Shown piece after piece: positions 45,554-56,711 of a DNA stretch of 64,000 bases. The notes below the pieces were generated by a model, which was not told the origin of the DNA, did no database searches, and saw only the letters and a list, made by a program, of their open reading frames with translations. Both the position numbers and the translations under genes were made by a program. The stretch's first letter is position 1, and each line of letters starts with the position of its first letter. The stretch is from Halocaridina rubra. Taxonomy: Eukaryota > Arthropoda > Malacostraca > Decapoda > Atyidae. The stretch spans positions 1-64,000 of the forward strand of contig JAXCGZ010011571.1 of assembly GCA_037179515.1 (NCBI GenBank). Direction: 5' to 3'.

Positions 45554-48109
45554 TGATTACCTAATTGTGATTACCTAATTGTGTTTACGGGAAAGAGCCC
45601 AAAGCTCGTATCTTCCCGTCTCCTGATCGGTTCCATTTTAGACTTAGTGATACTTATCGTACCTGTCCTTAAAACTATGGATTGAGATAGCATTAACTAA
45701 CTCCTCGCTTAGCAAATTCCAATTATCAACTACTCTTACACTGAAAAAGTATTTCCTTACATCCTGCAAAGAAGTTTTCTTACGAAGCTTCAAACTATGA
45801 CCTCTAGTTCTAGAGCCAGCCATATCGAAATATCGATCCCTATCCACTCTATCATAACCATGAAGGAATTTAAAGACTGTCACCATATCCCCCCTTACTC
45901 TTCTAGCTTCGAGTGATGGCAAGTCTAATTCCCTCAGCCTCTCATCATAACCGAGATTGCGTATTTCTGGCACCAGTTTCGTGGCATGTCTTTGAACTTT
46001 TTCAAGCTTAGCTATGTGCTTTTTCAAGTGCGGATTCCAAAAGGGGGCTGCATATTCGAGTTTTGGCCTCACATAGGTTACATAAATATTTCTGAACATT
46101 TCCTTGTCCATGTGCCTGAAGGCTACCCTTACATTTGATAAGAATGCATATGCTGCCCTTACTACTACGCCATTTATATGTATTTCTGGAGACAAATCTG
46201 CCAGTATGTTTACTCCTAGATCTCTCTCATTTTCTGTCTCTTGAAGTTGTACTCCAGCCACCGAGTAGTCAAGCTTGGGCCTTCTTGCACTTGTACCCAT
46301 TCTCATTACCTTACATTTTGAGGTATTGAATTTCATTAGCCACTTTTCTGACCACTCATGCAGATTATTTAGATCCTCCTGAAGTTCTCTACCACTGTTC
46401 TCGTTTTTTACTTTCTTCACAATCTTTGCATCATCTGCAAACATATTCATGAATGAATTTACAGACTCTGGTAGGTCATTTACATATACAAGGAACAAAA
46501 GTGGCCCTAAAACTGAACCCTGTGGAACTCCACTACTAACTCTTCTCCATTCAGACACTGAGTGTCTTACTCTAACCCTCTGTTCCCTTCCTTCTAAGTA
46601 AGTTTTTATCCATTCCAAGACATTTCCACCTATTCTAGCCATTGATTGCAGCTTCCTAATAAGTCTCCCATGTGGAACAGTGTCAAACGCTTTCTGGAAG
46701 TCTAGGAATATGCAATCTGCCCAGCCCTCTCTTTCCTGTAAGATTTGGCTTACCTCATCATAAAATTCTAATAAGTTTGTTACTGTTGATCTTCCTTCTC
46801 TGAAGCCATGTTGCCTCACTGACAAAAAGTTGAAGGATTCCAAGTGAAGAGAGATATGTTTCCTTAGTAGTTTCTCCATAACTTTGCAAACTATGCTGGT
46901 CAAGGAAACTGGTCTATAGTTCAGAGCCGTATCCCTCCTTCCCTTTTTGAAGATAGGTATCACATTTGCTTGTTTCCAGCATCTTGGAATCTCCTCCGAC
47001 TCTAGTGACTCCTTAAATATGATACTTAGTGTCACTGATATTGTGTTTGCGCATTTTTTAAGCACATGAGGGGATATGTCATCAGGACCTGTAGCTTTAT
47101 GAACATCTAAATCCATCAGCGCTTTGCATACCTCTGTGGCTGTAAGGTTGATGTTCTCTAATACCGGCCCTTGAGCTTCTATCACTGCAATCTGAGGGGG
47201 TGGGGTATTTTCTACTGTAAATACTGACTGAAACTCCTTGTTCAATTCTTTGCAGATCTCCTCGTCCGTCTCAGTGATGCTTCCATCCGCTCTCTTCAGC
47301 CTTAAAACCTGTTCTTTTACCTTCAGTTTTCCTCTGATAAAGCTGTGGAAAAGCTTGGGATTTTCTTTAGCCTTCCTGGTGATGTCCCTCTCATAATCTC
47401 TCTCTGCCTCTCTCCTTTTACTTAGGTAGTCATTTCTTGCTCTTTTGTAGGTTTGCCAGGCATTTATGTTTTTTCTCCTCCTATACCTTTTCCAGCATTT
47501 GTCTCTCCACTCCTTAGCTCTTTTACACCCATTATCGAACCATTTCTCTCTGGCATGAATTACACCTACTTTGGTGACAGGTATGCAGCAATCTACTATC
47601 TTCCCATATTTCTCACAAAAGATGTCATACATTTCTTGTACAGATTTGTTGTAAAATAAGGTTCTCCAGTCAATAACTGCAAAAAGCTCATTCATTTTGA
47701 TGTAATCTCCTTTCGGATAGTTCCTCCTCATGTCCTCAGTGCCTCTACTCTCAGGAAGAATGTCTTCAATGATATACTCCATCAACAACACACAGTGGTC
47801 ACTCTTTCCAATTGGTGGTTCATACTCAATATTTTCAATATCCAACACATTATCTGTGAACACTAGATCAAGTAGTGATGGCTCATCCCCACCCCTGGCT
47901 CTTGTTGGTTCCATTACATGTTGGTGTAGGAAATTCCCTTGTACGCAATTTAGGAATCTTGCCCCGAATGAGTCCTCACCACTGTGTGGGTCAAGATTTA
48001 TCCAATCTATCTCTTTATGATTAAAGTCTCCCATAATCAAAATCCTACATTTTTTCTCCCGTGCCATGTTAACAACTGAGTTTATGACTTCAATAGTACC
48101 TATATGACT
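45554..48109 (-). mobile_element. LINE family 2, copy B (5'-truncated, open RT)
   Basis: The 3' end has two copies of the 14-bp unit tgattacctaattg (45554-45581 on the plus strand). The 5' truncation is at 48109, inside the endonuclease region. Both outer flanks are (TG)n/(CA)n sequence. It is highly similar to copies A, C and D. Confidence 0.95.
45644..48109 (-). CDS. ORF2 of LINE family 2, copy B: truncated endonuclease plus intact RT frame
   Basis: About 820 codons with no stop or frameshift. The frame starts mid-endonuclease ([20 protein letters not shown]) with [11 protein letters not shown] and SDHCVLL, then the linker, then RT with [35 protein letters not shown] and MFADDAKIV, to the normal C-terminus (stop 45644). 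The N-terminal catalytic Glu region is absent. The frame happens to stay open upstream through the (TG)n, (TA)n and (GA)n tracts to 48355, which would add a meaningless repetitive leader. Only one residue is inserted relative to copy A (NGVVVRAAY). It is the best-preserved RT in the window. Confidence 0.85.
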   Translation of the reverse strand, partial: SHIGTIEVINSVVNMAREKKCRILIMGDFNHKEIDWINLDPHSGEDSFGARFLNCVQGNFLHQHVMEPTRARGGDEPSLLDLVFTDNVLDIENIEYEPPIGKSDHCVLLMEYIIEDILPESRGTEDMRRNYPKGDYIKMNELFAVIDWRTLFYNKSVQEMYDIFCEKYGKIVDCCIPVTKVGVIHAREKWFDNGCKRAKEWRDKCWKRYRRRKNINAWQTYKRARNDYLSKRREAERDYERDITRKAKENPKLFHSFIRGKLKVKEQVLRLKRADGSITETDEEICKELNKEFQSVFTVENTPPPQIAVIEAQGPVLENINLTATEVCKALMDLDVHKATGPDDISPHVLKKCANTISVTLSIIFKESLESEEIPRCWKQANVIPIFKKGRRDTALNYRPVSLTSIVCKVMEKLLRKHISLHLESFNFLSVRQHGFREGRSTVTNLLEFYDEVSQILQEREGWADCIFLDFQKAFDTVPHGRLIRKLQSMARIGGNVLEWIKTYLEGREQRVRVRHSVSEWRRVSSGVPQGSVLGPLLFLVYVNDLPESVNSFMNMFADDAKIVKKVKNENSGRELQEDLNNLHEWSEKWLMKFNTSKCKVMRMGTSARRPKLDYSVAGVQLQETENERDLGVNILADLSPEIHINGVVVRAAYAFLSNVRVAFRHMDKEMFRNIYVTYVRPKLEYAAPFWNPHLKKHIAKLEKVQRHATKLVPEIRNLGYDERLRELDLPSLEARRVRGDMVTVFKFLHGYDRVDRDRYFDMAGSRTRGHSLKLRKKTSLQDVRKYFFSVRVVDNWNLLSEELVNAISIHSFKDRYDKYH

Positions 48110-48327
<218 letters not shown>

Positions 48328-49178
48328 AGTACCATGTGGTCATCCCCACAAACATCAGAAGACTAATAACACGGGTTTGTCCAAGCCCAAAAAAAAATTT
48401 TTTTTTTTACACCGTATGATGTCTCTTGAAAACATGCATACAATGCACGCATTTAATTATCTCTTTTATGGGCCAACTGCATAATGCATATGCGAGCCCA
48501 ATGACTACATCTCTTTCTCTGATTATCATATGTTTAGTTAAATATATTTTTTTGTCCTAAGCTCAACACGTCACTGATGCAAAGGTAAAAAATCTGTGGA
48601 AATTGAACAAAATACAAATGTAAATCTGAGCTAATAAAGAAATTTACGAACTAAAAATATGAACTAAGTTGCAAAACGATACAATGTAAGTTTAATTTAA
48701 AAAAAAAATTGAGTAAAAGATTACAAAATATAAATTTTTATCTCATTTTAATACTGACGCTAAAATAATGGATTTCATTTGATTCTATACGTTGCTTCTT
48801 TAAGGTATATCCTCATTATTCTAATTATAATAATCATTATTTATTTCGATTATCATATAATCGTTGCAAGTTTTACAGTCTTGTTGGAGGTCAAATTCTC
48901 GCCATCAACACGGAGAACTCTTGAGGGGGGGAGGGGAAGACAGTGGGCGAGCTTGTTCTGTAACATTCGCCTGCCAGATATTCATGGGTCCACACACACA
49001 CACAAACACACACATTACAATTTCTTAGATGACGTGAAAAAGGCTATATGAGAGATATTGTGATTCATAAGAAATCTATAAACTGCTTAACTTATTTTGC
49101 TCTCTCGGTCTAACTTCATCTTCGTGTAACAAGTGTTATACAAAAAATTTGGGGTAAATCTGTTTGAGACTGCATTTG

Positions 49179-49180
<2 letters not shown>

Positions 49181-49264
<84 letters not shown>
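49181..49264. repeat. (TA)n microsatellite
   Basis: About 42 units. Confidence 0.98.
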
Positions 49265-49267
<3 letters not shown>

Positions 49268-49375
49268 ACACAAGGTTTCCCTCGTTCTTCTTAAGTCATT
49301 TAAAAGTTTGTTTGTGTGTACGGATGTATGTGTATACAAGATTTCATTAATATATTACGAATATAATAGCTCATA

Positions 49376-49535
<160 letters not shown>

Positions 49536-49630
49536 ACAAATGCCGATATAGTCATTACTGAAAACAAATAAAATAATGACTTTCATATGACGTTAAGACC
49601 TAGCTTCCATTCCATATATTATATAACCCT

Positions 49631-49744
<114 letters not shown>

Positions 49745-50093
49745 GTGTGTTTATTAATAATGAGTAAATGTTACTTTCACACACCCAATTAGAAAAAAAA
49801 CTAGTAAAACGTTAAATTTGAATAGGTTAGTTGGGGTTAGGTTACTTAGTATAGGCCTAGTAGTGGCGCTTAGTTCACCCTAGTTAAAAATTGGAGTTGA
49901 CTTGAACTGAACTCTTTTAGTTTCTTCAAACTTTATTTTGAAATATTTCGTATTTTTCATTTTCACTCACTGTGGCTTAAATATTCACCTAAAAATCACT
50001 TAAGATGAATATTATTATTATTATTATATATAAATGTCAGAAATAACAACTAACATAGACGCTTGGTCACTTCAACACCAACAACAAAGATCA

Positions 50094-50095
<2 letters not shown>

Positions 50096-50170
<75 letters not shown>
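50096..50170. repeat. (TAA)n microsatellite
   Basis: One gat interruption. Paralogue of 36477-36531. Confidence 0.97.
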
Positions 50171-50172
<2 letters not shown>

Positions 50173-50252
50173 GCACTTTTATGTCGACACAACCTTACTC
50201 ACGAGGCTTTTTTTGCGCACTAAATGCAGCATGATGCAGAGAGAGAGAGAGA

Positions 50253-52174
50253 TTATTTTTATTATTTTATTAATTTATTGCGCCAAGGCGTCAGACATTA
50301 CATGAGTTCATACAAATAATGCTTCAAATGGATATAAAACCAAGAATTGAACATGGCTTACAGGGAGGTGTACATATTGATAAAACATTGCTGCATACTA
50401 ACACACAACTCACAGAATGGCAGCACAGAGTACATTATATGCAAAAGTAAAGCTCAGAGAAACGCAGAATGCACAAACAGAATTATATAGCAACATACAG
50501 AAAATATATGTATAATTCAATATAATTAATGGCCACCAAAGTGAGGAAAACGAGCAAGAATAACATCAAGGTTGTCATCATTAAGTAAAAATGAGCAGAT
50601 CTGTATTAAGTTCTGACCTCGTGGTAAAACATCTCTCACTGCGGGGCACTGAAGACAATAGTGGTCAAGAGTGTTAGCATTAGTTCGGTCGCATAATGTA
50701 CAGGAGGTGTACTGTGGCATATCTAGAGTCTGGGAGACCTGCCATAAAGGCCGATACCCCATTCTGAGCCGAGCACTAACTACATTGTTTTTCCGCACCA
50801 TTAACCCGCGTCTGCGATACTTGTAGCGACTGTGAAGGAAGTGATCATGGTGCTGTATGGACACACTGTTGGCCCTCTCCGTGTCCCTGCGCTGGACCGT
50901 CATGGCAAACCCAGCTGAGTAGATGATGTTACGTAGGCATCGGAGGGAGGGCTCAGCGTCCACAGCATGCCCATCCAGCATACAGGCCGTCTTGGCAAGA
51001 CGATCAGCTGTGTCGTTGCCAGTCAGCCCAATGTGGGATGGAGTCCACACAAATGACACAACAAGAGAAGCATCCCGAGCGGCTGCGAGGCGACATAGTA
51101 TATTTCCCACAGCACGGCCACAGATAGGTCTTGGCGAGGATAGGGCTTGTAGGGCCGATTGGGAGTCACAAATTATTACCCCATTCACTCGTCGTCGAAC
51201 AAGGAGAGTCACGGCATCCAAGATGGCATTCAGTTCACAGTAGGTGGAGCTCGACGAGGTGGGTAGTCTACGGCCAATCCATGAATCAGCCGGCACAGGC
51301 GGCTCCATGGTGGGGGAAAACACAGCACATGCCGCCCTCCCATCTGCTTGCACAGAACCATCAACATAGACGTGGTGTGCTGCAGGGACAGACGTGGATA
51401 CATCAGCGATAGTCTCCAGAGCTAACTGTCTCTGCAAGGGGGGATAGACATCCTTCGAGGTCGGTGTATATGTGACAGCGGGGAGGGGGACACGCCAGGG
51501 TGGTAAATCTGGGACAGCCGCCTGCACTGGCAGGTCGATGTCAAGGCCACGGAGAATGTCACTCACCACCCTGATAAGGTTATGACCTCCTGCTCGAAGT
51601 GGGAGCCTGGGTGCGTCTGGATCAAGGGACGTCCTCATGACAGCAGAGAAGTACGGAGCAAGAAAGGGGTAGTGAAGACACTTAACAGTAAAATAGGACA
51701 CATTGGCATAAATCCTCTCCACAAGAGGGGGTAAGTTGAGCTCCAACTGCATACTCACAATACGGGTAGAGAGAGAACATCCCAAGATAAATCTCATGAC
51801 TCGATTCTGGAACTTTTCAAGTGGCTCGAGAGCTGGTTTAGGAAGTTGACACAAGGCAGGAGACAGATAGTCAACCACTGACCGAAGTAGTAGGATGTAG
51901 AGGGTCCTCGCCACTGGGATGGAGACTCCTGCAGCATTGTTGGCAAGCCACTTGACAGGTGCAAAGCGGGGCTCCAGACGGTCAAGAAGGCTCTTCACAA
52001 AGGGATGAATTCGTTGACGAGCAGGTATAGCTGGGGTGATCCGGACAGGTGCACCTAAATACGTGTACTGTGTGCAGTGAGGGATGACATTACCACCCAT
52101 GGCGAATGCGGGCAGTGCTCTGCAGTTGCGTGAAGTAAAAATCCTGCTTTTTTCTGGGGAGATAATAAGGCCAC

Positions 52175-52176
<2 letters not shown>
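50253..52176 (-). mobile_element. 5'-truncated LINE with RNase H (I/Outcast-like group)
   Basis: It has a 3' UTR of about 270 bp with an A-rich end (aataaattaataaaataata on the minus strand). Both ends abut (GA)n: gagagagagaga at 50239-50252 and at 52177-52220. So it sits in a GA microsatellite, with the repeat acting as target duplication. It lies inside duplication copy B and is absent from copy A, so it inserted after the duplication. Confidence 0.88.
50526..52176 (-). CDS. C-terminal RT/RNase H part of an RNase-H LINE
   Basis: Open from the truncation to the stop (about 550 codons). It starts in the RT thumb region (SPEKSRIFTSR, YTYLGAPVRI). RNase H follows with its four acidic positions visible: HVYVDGSVQADG, TYCELNAILDAV, IICDSQSALQAL and TPSHIGLTGNDTADRLAK. 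A C-terminal cysteine/histidine stretch (CTLCDRTNANTLDHYCLQC) closes the protein. RNase H would remove the RNA strand during reverse transcription. The catalytic palm is missing, so the fragment cannot move by itself. The frame also runs through the adjoining (GA)n, adding Ser-Leu repeats of no meaning. Confidence 0.85.

Positions 52177-52220
<44 letters not shown>
52177..52220. repeat. (GA)n microsatellite
   Basis: About 21 units flanking the truncated end of the RNase-H LINE. Confidence 0.97.
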
Positions 52221-52221
<1 letters not shown>

Positions 52222-52855
52222 TGTCTCATCAGCTGATATTTCTTCATGATCTCAGATTCCGAGAGTTGGTGACAGAGGAAACGTTGCCATATTTTATATT
52301 TTGAATTATTTTTTTTTTCTTTTAGTATCCAATGTTTATTTGATGCCAATTTTATTTCGTGGTTCTTTGTTATTTGTATTTCTTTTGAAGTTCACGTCAA
52401 TGTAAATCCACGACATGAATGTGGAATAAATGCCCATAAAAAACAGAAGAAAAAACATGGGTTTTGGAAACGTTTCATTTTTTTTTTTTTTCAAAAGTTT
52501 CAAGTAGTGGCCTGCACAGTCACCGCTAAAGGGGTATATTCTTGATGTTACCCTTACTACTACCACCATCTAATTATTATTATTAGTAGTAGTATTATTA
52601 TTAGTATTATTATTATAATATTTGAGACAGTTTTAGTTTTAGGAAAACGTATTCTTGTAAGGAATTGTAGAACGATCTACAAATTACCCCTAATTTAGTA
52701 TTTTATAATAACTTTCAACAAAGAACCCTTTTAAATGATAAAGAGCAACTACCTCAATCCTTCTGTTCATTGGTAGTATATATTTTTAAGTGTCCAATTT
52801 GCCAATTGGCCTATTATGGCTCGACTAAGAAGTCATTAACAATACGATACCCTTG

Positions 52856-53370
52856 AACATAAAGGGGCTGAGTTTCAGGGTAGTCAATGTTTTTGGTTTC
52901 ATTTTTTTTTTCAGTAGCGTGAAGAGACAGTGATATTGAGGTATCAGGTGCATCGGGGTTATGTTACTGAGTATAGGCTATTGGTAGCTTCAGCAGTATA
53001 GACCTTTGTCGATGACAGTATCTCGAGTATTAACAGATCACCCAAAAGCTCACAGAAGAAAAACCTCCCATATCATGAAGCCTGGATGACGGTTTTTTGT
53101 TTTTTTTTTCTTTTTTTTAAGGATGGGATAGGATAGGAGGGGAAAAAAGTGGAGGGGATTAAGGATATAAGGGAATTGGGGGGAAAGGCAAGAAAATTAA
53201 ATAAAGTAAGAGAAACAAGAGAGGGGCAGATCCTCGTGCTAAGTTTTGATCTGAAATTCAGATTCTATCTGTTCTTGGATGACGTCACACCCAATGATGT
53301 CATCTTAGTGGCTAAAGACCCTTGAAAAAATTGCGATGAAGTATAACTATACAATCTCCTTCTGTCTTCT
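52856..53370. other. Non-coding stretch without recognised gene
   Basis: Poly-T and purine-rich patches (for example ggatgggataggatagg near 53124). No frame supported. Confidence 0.5.
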
Positions 53371-53519
<149 letters not shown>

Positions 53520-53591
53520 GTGTTATTATTGTTGGTGCTATTGCTCATATTTTTACAAAAAGTAAAAAACATTGACCAATTATTGATGAGC

Positions 53592-53596
<5 letters not shown>

Positions 53597-53681
<85 letters not shown>
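53597..53681. repeat. (TA)n microsatellite, in duplicated flank (copy 1)
   Basis: Flanked by gaccaattattgatgagcca and later tatgtgatata. The same flanks surround the next tract at 53778. Confidence 0.95.
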
Positions 53682-53683
<2 letters not shown>

Positions 53684-53773
53684 CTTCCTATGTGATATAA
53701 GCTCATGGTGGTGATATAATTGTTCATAATTTTGCAAAAAATTTGAAATATATCGACAAATTATTGATGAACC

Positions 53774-53777
<4 letters not shown>

Positions 53778-53871
<94 letters not shown>
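53778..53871. repeat. (TA)n microsatellite, in duplicated flank (copy 2)
   Basis: Preceded by gacaaattattgatgaacca and followed by ctatgtgatataacctcatg, so it is a local tandem duplication of a block of about 180 bp containing the tract. Confidence 0.92.
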
Positions 53872-53872
<1 letters not shown>

Positions 53873-54012
53873 TCAGTCTATCAATCCTCTCCCTATGTGA
53901 TATAACCTCATGATTGCTTTGGCACAGGTTTTACACCAGATGATCTTCCTGGCACCATCCCTCTTCTCTATTTGTCATCAAGGCTTACCAAATGAAAATG
54001 CAAAAAATATTG

Positions 54013-54225
54013 CAGCCGTGGCCGCGTGGGTAACGCTTACGACTTTGATTCGTGAGGTCGAGGGCTTTAAGCCCACCACAGTCTGAGGTTAGAAAGGGCA
54101 TTCACTCTGGGTAATTGCCACACTTGCCTGAGCCAAAATCCTTGCTAAGAAGGCACCGTCCTAGCTTTTTAATAGAAAAGGGAGTCACTGACGTAAAAAT
54201 CACATTACCTATGGCTTAAAATACT
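54013..54225 (+). mobile_element. tRNA-derived SINE, family A (copy 3)
   Basis: Head gccgtggccgcgtgggtaac, then gaggttagaaagggcattca, cacacttgcc and aaggcaccgtcctagc. Confidence 0.82.
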
Positions 54226-54319
54226 GGGTGTCCCCCCTAAAATACTCATATGTAGGTACAATTTATAAAAAAATTTACTTCACTCACTCTTTAACTGGTT
54301 GTGAGTAATAGTCATGTAG

Positions 54320-54616
54320 TAGGTTGGCTCATGGCACCAGCCGCCCGTTGCGATACTACAGCTGAAAGTTTTTTGAGCTTAAATAGGTCTGTCCAGGACA
54401 GTTTTATATTAAAACTTCCTTCAGTTACGGTTCTTTTTCTATGCCTACAGCTACACTGAATATTCATGGATGTTCATCACTCATCTTTAATTATCCCTTA
54501 ACATCTGACAAGTCATTACACTCTCCATCTCTGTTTCTCTTTACTTTATGTATTCTTCGTGCCCAGGCCCGATGAGGGCTGTTTTATTTTATAATTTATT
54601 TGGGCCCGTCCTGGTG

Positions 54617-54617
<1 letters not shown>
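54320..54617 (+). mobile_element. SINE, family C (copy 3, longest)
   Basis: Includes tgtccaggacagttttatat, ccttcagttacggttctttt, cgtgcccaggcccgatgagg and ends gtcctggtgt, directly followed by (CA)n. The (CA)n acts as its 3' tail or target. Confidence 0.82.

Positions 54618-54686
<69 letters not shown>
54618..54686. repeat. (CA)n microsatellite
   Basis: About 34 units abutting the 3' end of a SINE. Confidence 0.98.
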
Positions 54687-54687
<1 letters not shown>

Positions 54688-55004
54688 GTTTGTGAAATAC
54701 AGGGGTGTCCACAAAAATCAACTCGCATGTGAATACATTTTGGGGGCACCCTGTACTGTTTAAAAGGAAATCCCTGTACTCTTTAATTGCATATTACTGT
54801 TACACACTCAACAACAGTGTAAAATATAATTCTTGAAAATGAATTTAAGAGAATAGAAAAATGAAATGAAGCGAAATCACAAGAAAAAAACAAACAAACT
54901 ATTAATTACTAAAAATGAATCATAATTAAAATGCCTACTTCATATTCGTATTGCATAACCTAGATGACGCAATAATACATATAAATTTGGTAGAAAGAGA
55001 GCTT

Positions 55005-55175
55005 TAGCGCATTGGTTCAAATACTCGACTCGGGAGGTGACAAACTTAAAATGGAACCCTCCGAGGAGTGTTATGAAGGGCATCCAACCTTCATTTCTCA
55101 ACTCCAAGTAATGTGTGTCCACTCTCATAATGGGGACTAATAGTGACGCCTGAAACGTAGAAATAGAATTGAGGA
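55005..55175 (+). mobile_element. tRNA-derived SINE, family B (copy 2)
   Basis: agctttagcgcattggttc head, then gaagggcatccaaccttcat, ctctcataatggggactaat and agtgacgcc. Confidence 0.75.
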
Positions 55176-55312
55176 ATGAATAAGTTTGTCAGAGGCAGTT
55201 TCAATATACAAAACAAGAATAGATGAATACAAAATAAAAAAATATTCCATCCTTAGAATAGCGATACCAAGGCTATAGAAACAACAACATAGTAAACCTT
55301 AGATTGGTGAGG

Positions 55313-55403
<91 letters not shown>
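55313..55403. repeat. (TA)n microsatellite
   Basis: About 45 units. Confidence 0.98.
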
Positions 55404-55405
<2 letters not shown>

Positions 55406-55429
55406 CAATTCGATACTCATGTGATGTGA

Positions 55430-55512
55430 TTGGGTTTACGGTGTGTAGTTGGTAGTGCCTTGACTTAGTAATTATAAGTCCTAAGTTCGAGTCCCGGTCG
55501 GGGTAGAAAAAT
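55430..55512 (+). mobile_element. tRNA-like SINE head (separate type)
   Basis: gtgtagttggtagtgcc (A-box region) and aagttcgagtcccgg (close to the B-box consensus), with anticodon-arm-like spacing. It does not close into a clean cloverleaf by eye, so a SINE head is preferred over a working tRNA gene. Confidence 0.5.
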
Positions 55513-55548
55513 TATTCATGTTTTCACATATGTAATGTGCTTATTTGG

Positions 55549-55549
<1 letters not shown>

Positions 55550-55620
<71 letters not shown>
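55550..55620. repeat. (TA)n microsatellite
   Basis: About 35 units between two SINE pieces. Confidence 0.98.
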
Positions 55621-55622
<2 letters not shown>

Positions 55623-55708
55623 TCTGTTTCTCTTTGCTTTATGTATTCTTCGTGCCCAGGCCCGATGAGGGCTGTTTTATTTAAAAAAAAATTTGGCCCC
55701 TCCTGGTG
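55621..55708 (+). mobile_element. SINE, family C (copy 4, short)
   Basis: Only the last 90 bp: tctgtttctctttgctttat, cgtgcccaggcccgatgagg, cccctcctggtgt, then an A run and (TA)n. Confidence 0.8.
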
Positions 55709-55727
55709 TAAAAAAAAAAAAAAAAAA

Positions 55728-55729
<2 letters not shown>

Positions 55730-55811
<82 letters not shown>
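55730..55811. repeat. (TA)n microsatellite
   Basis: About 40 units following the A-rich SINE tail. Confidence 0.97.
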
Positions 55812-55814
<3 letters not shown>

Positions 55815-55985
55815 AGCCATATTCCCCCTTATAAGGAAGATGGTTGAATTAAAGCAAAATACCTTGTTTTATTTGCGGGAAAAAGGAGGGGATATTCAGT
55901 CCCCTCGCTCCGCCCAATTTAATCAACTGTTACGGCACGCAGGGGAACTCGAAGGAAGTATTTTTGCTCCTCTCCTTAATGGGGA
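55812..55985 (-). mobile_element. Short element related to the RTE 5' UTR block (copy 2)
   Basis: ccatattccccc start, then cagtcccctcgctccgccca and acggcacgcagggga, matching 31650-31812 and the RTE 5' UTR at 21390-21500. Confidence 0.65.
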
Positions 55986-56343
<358 letters not shown>

Positions 56344-56354
56344 TTATACACAAC

Positions 56355-56624
<270 letters not shown>

Positions 56625-56711
56625 TTACCTAATTGTGATTACCTAATTGTGTTTACGGGAAAGAGCCCAAAGCTCGTATCTTCCCGTCTCCTCATCGGTT
56701 CCATTTTATAC

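Noticed and set aside
55430..55512. Functional tRNA gene
   Set aside because: A and B boxes are recognisable, but the acceptor stem does not pair and related SINE heads are common nearby.
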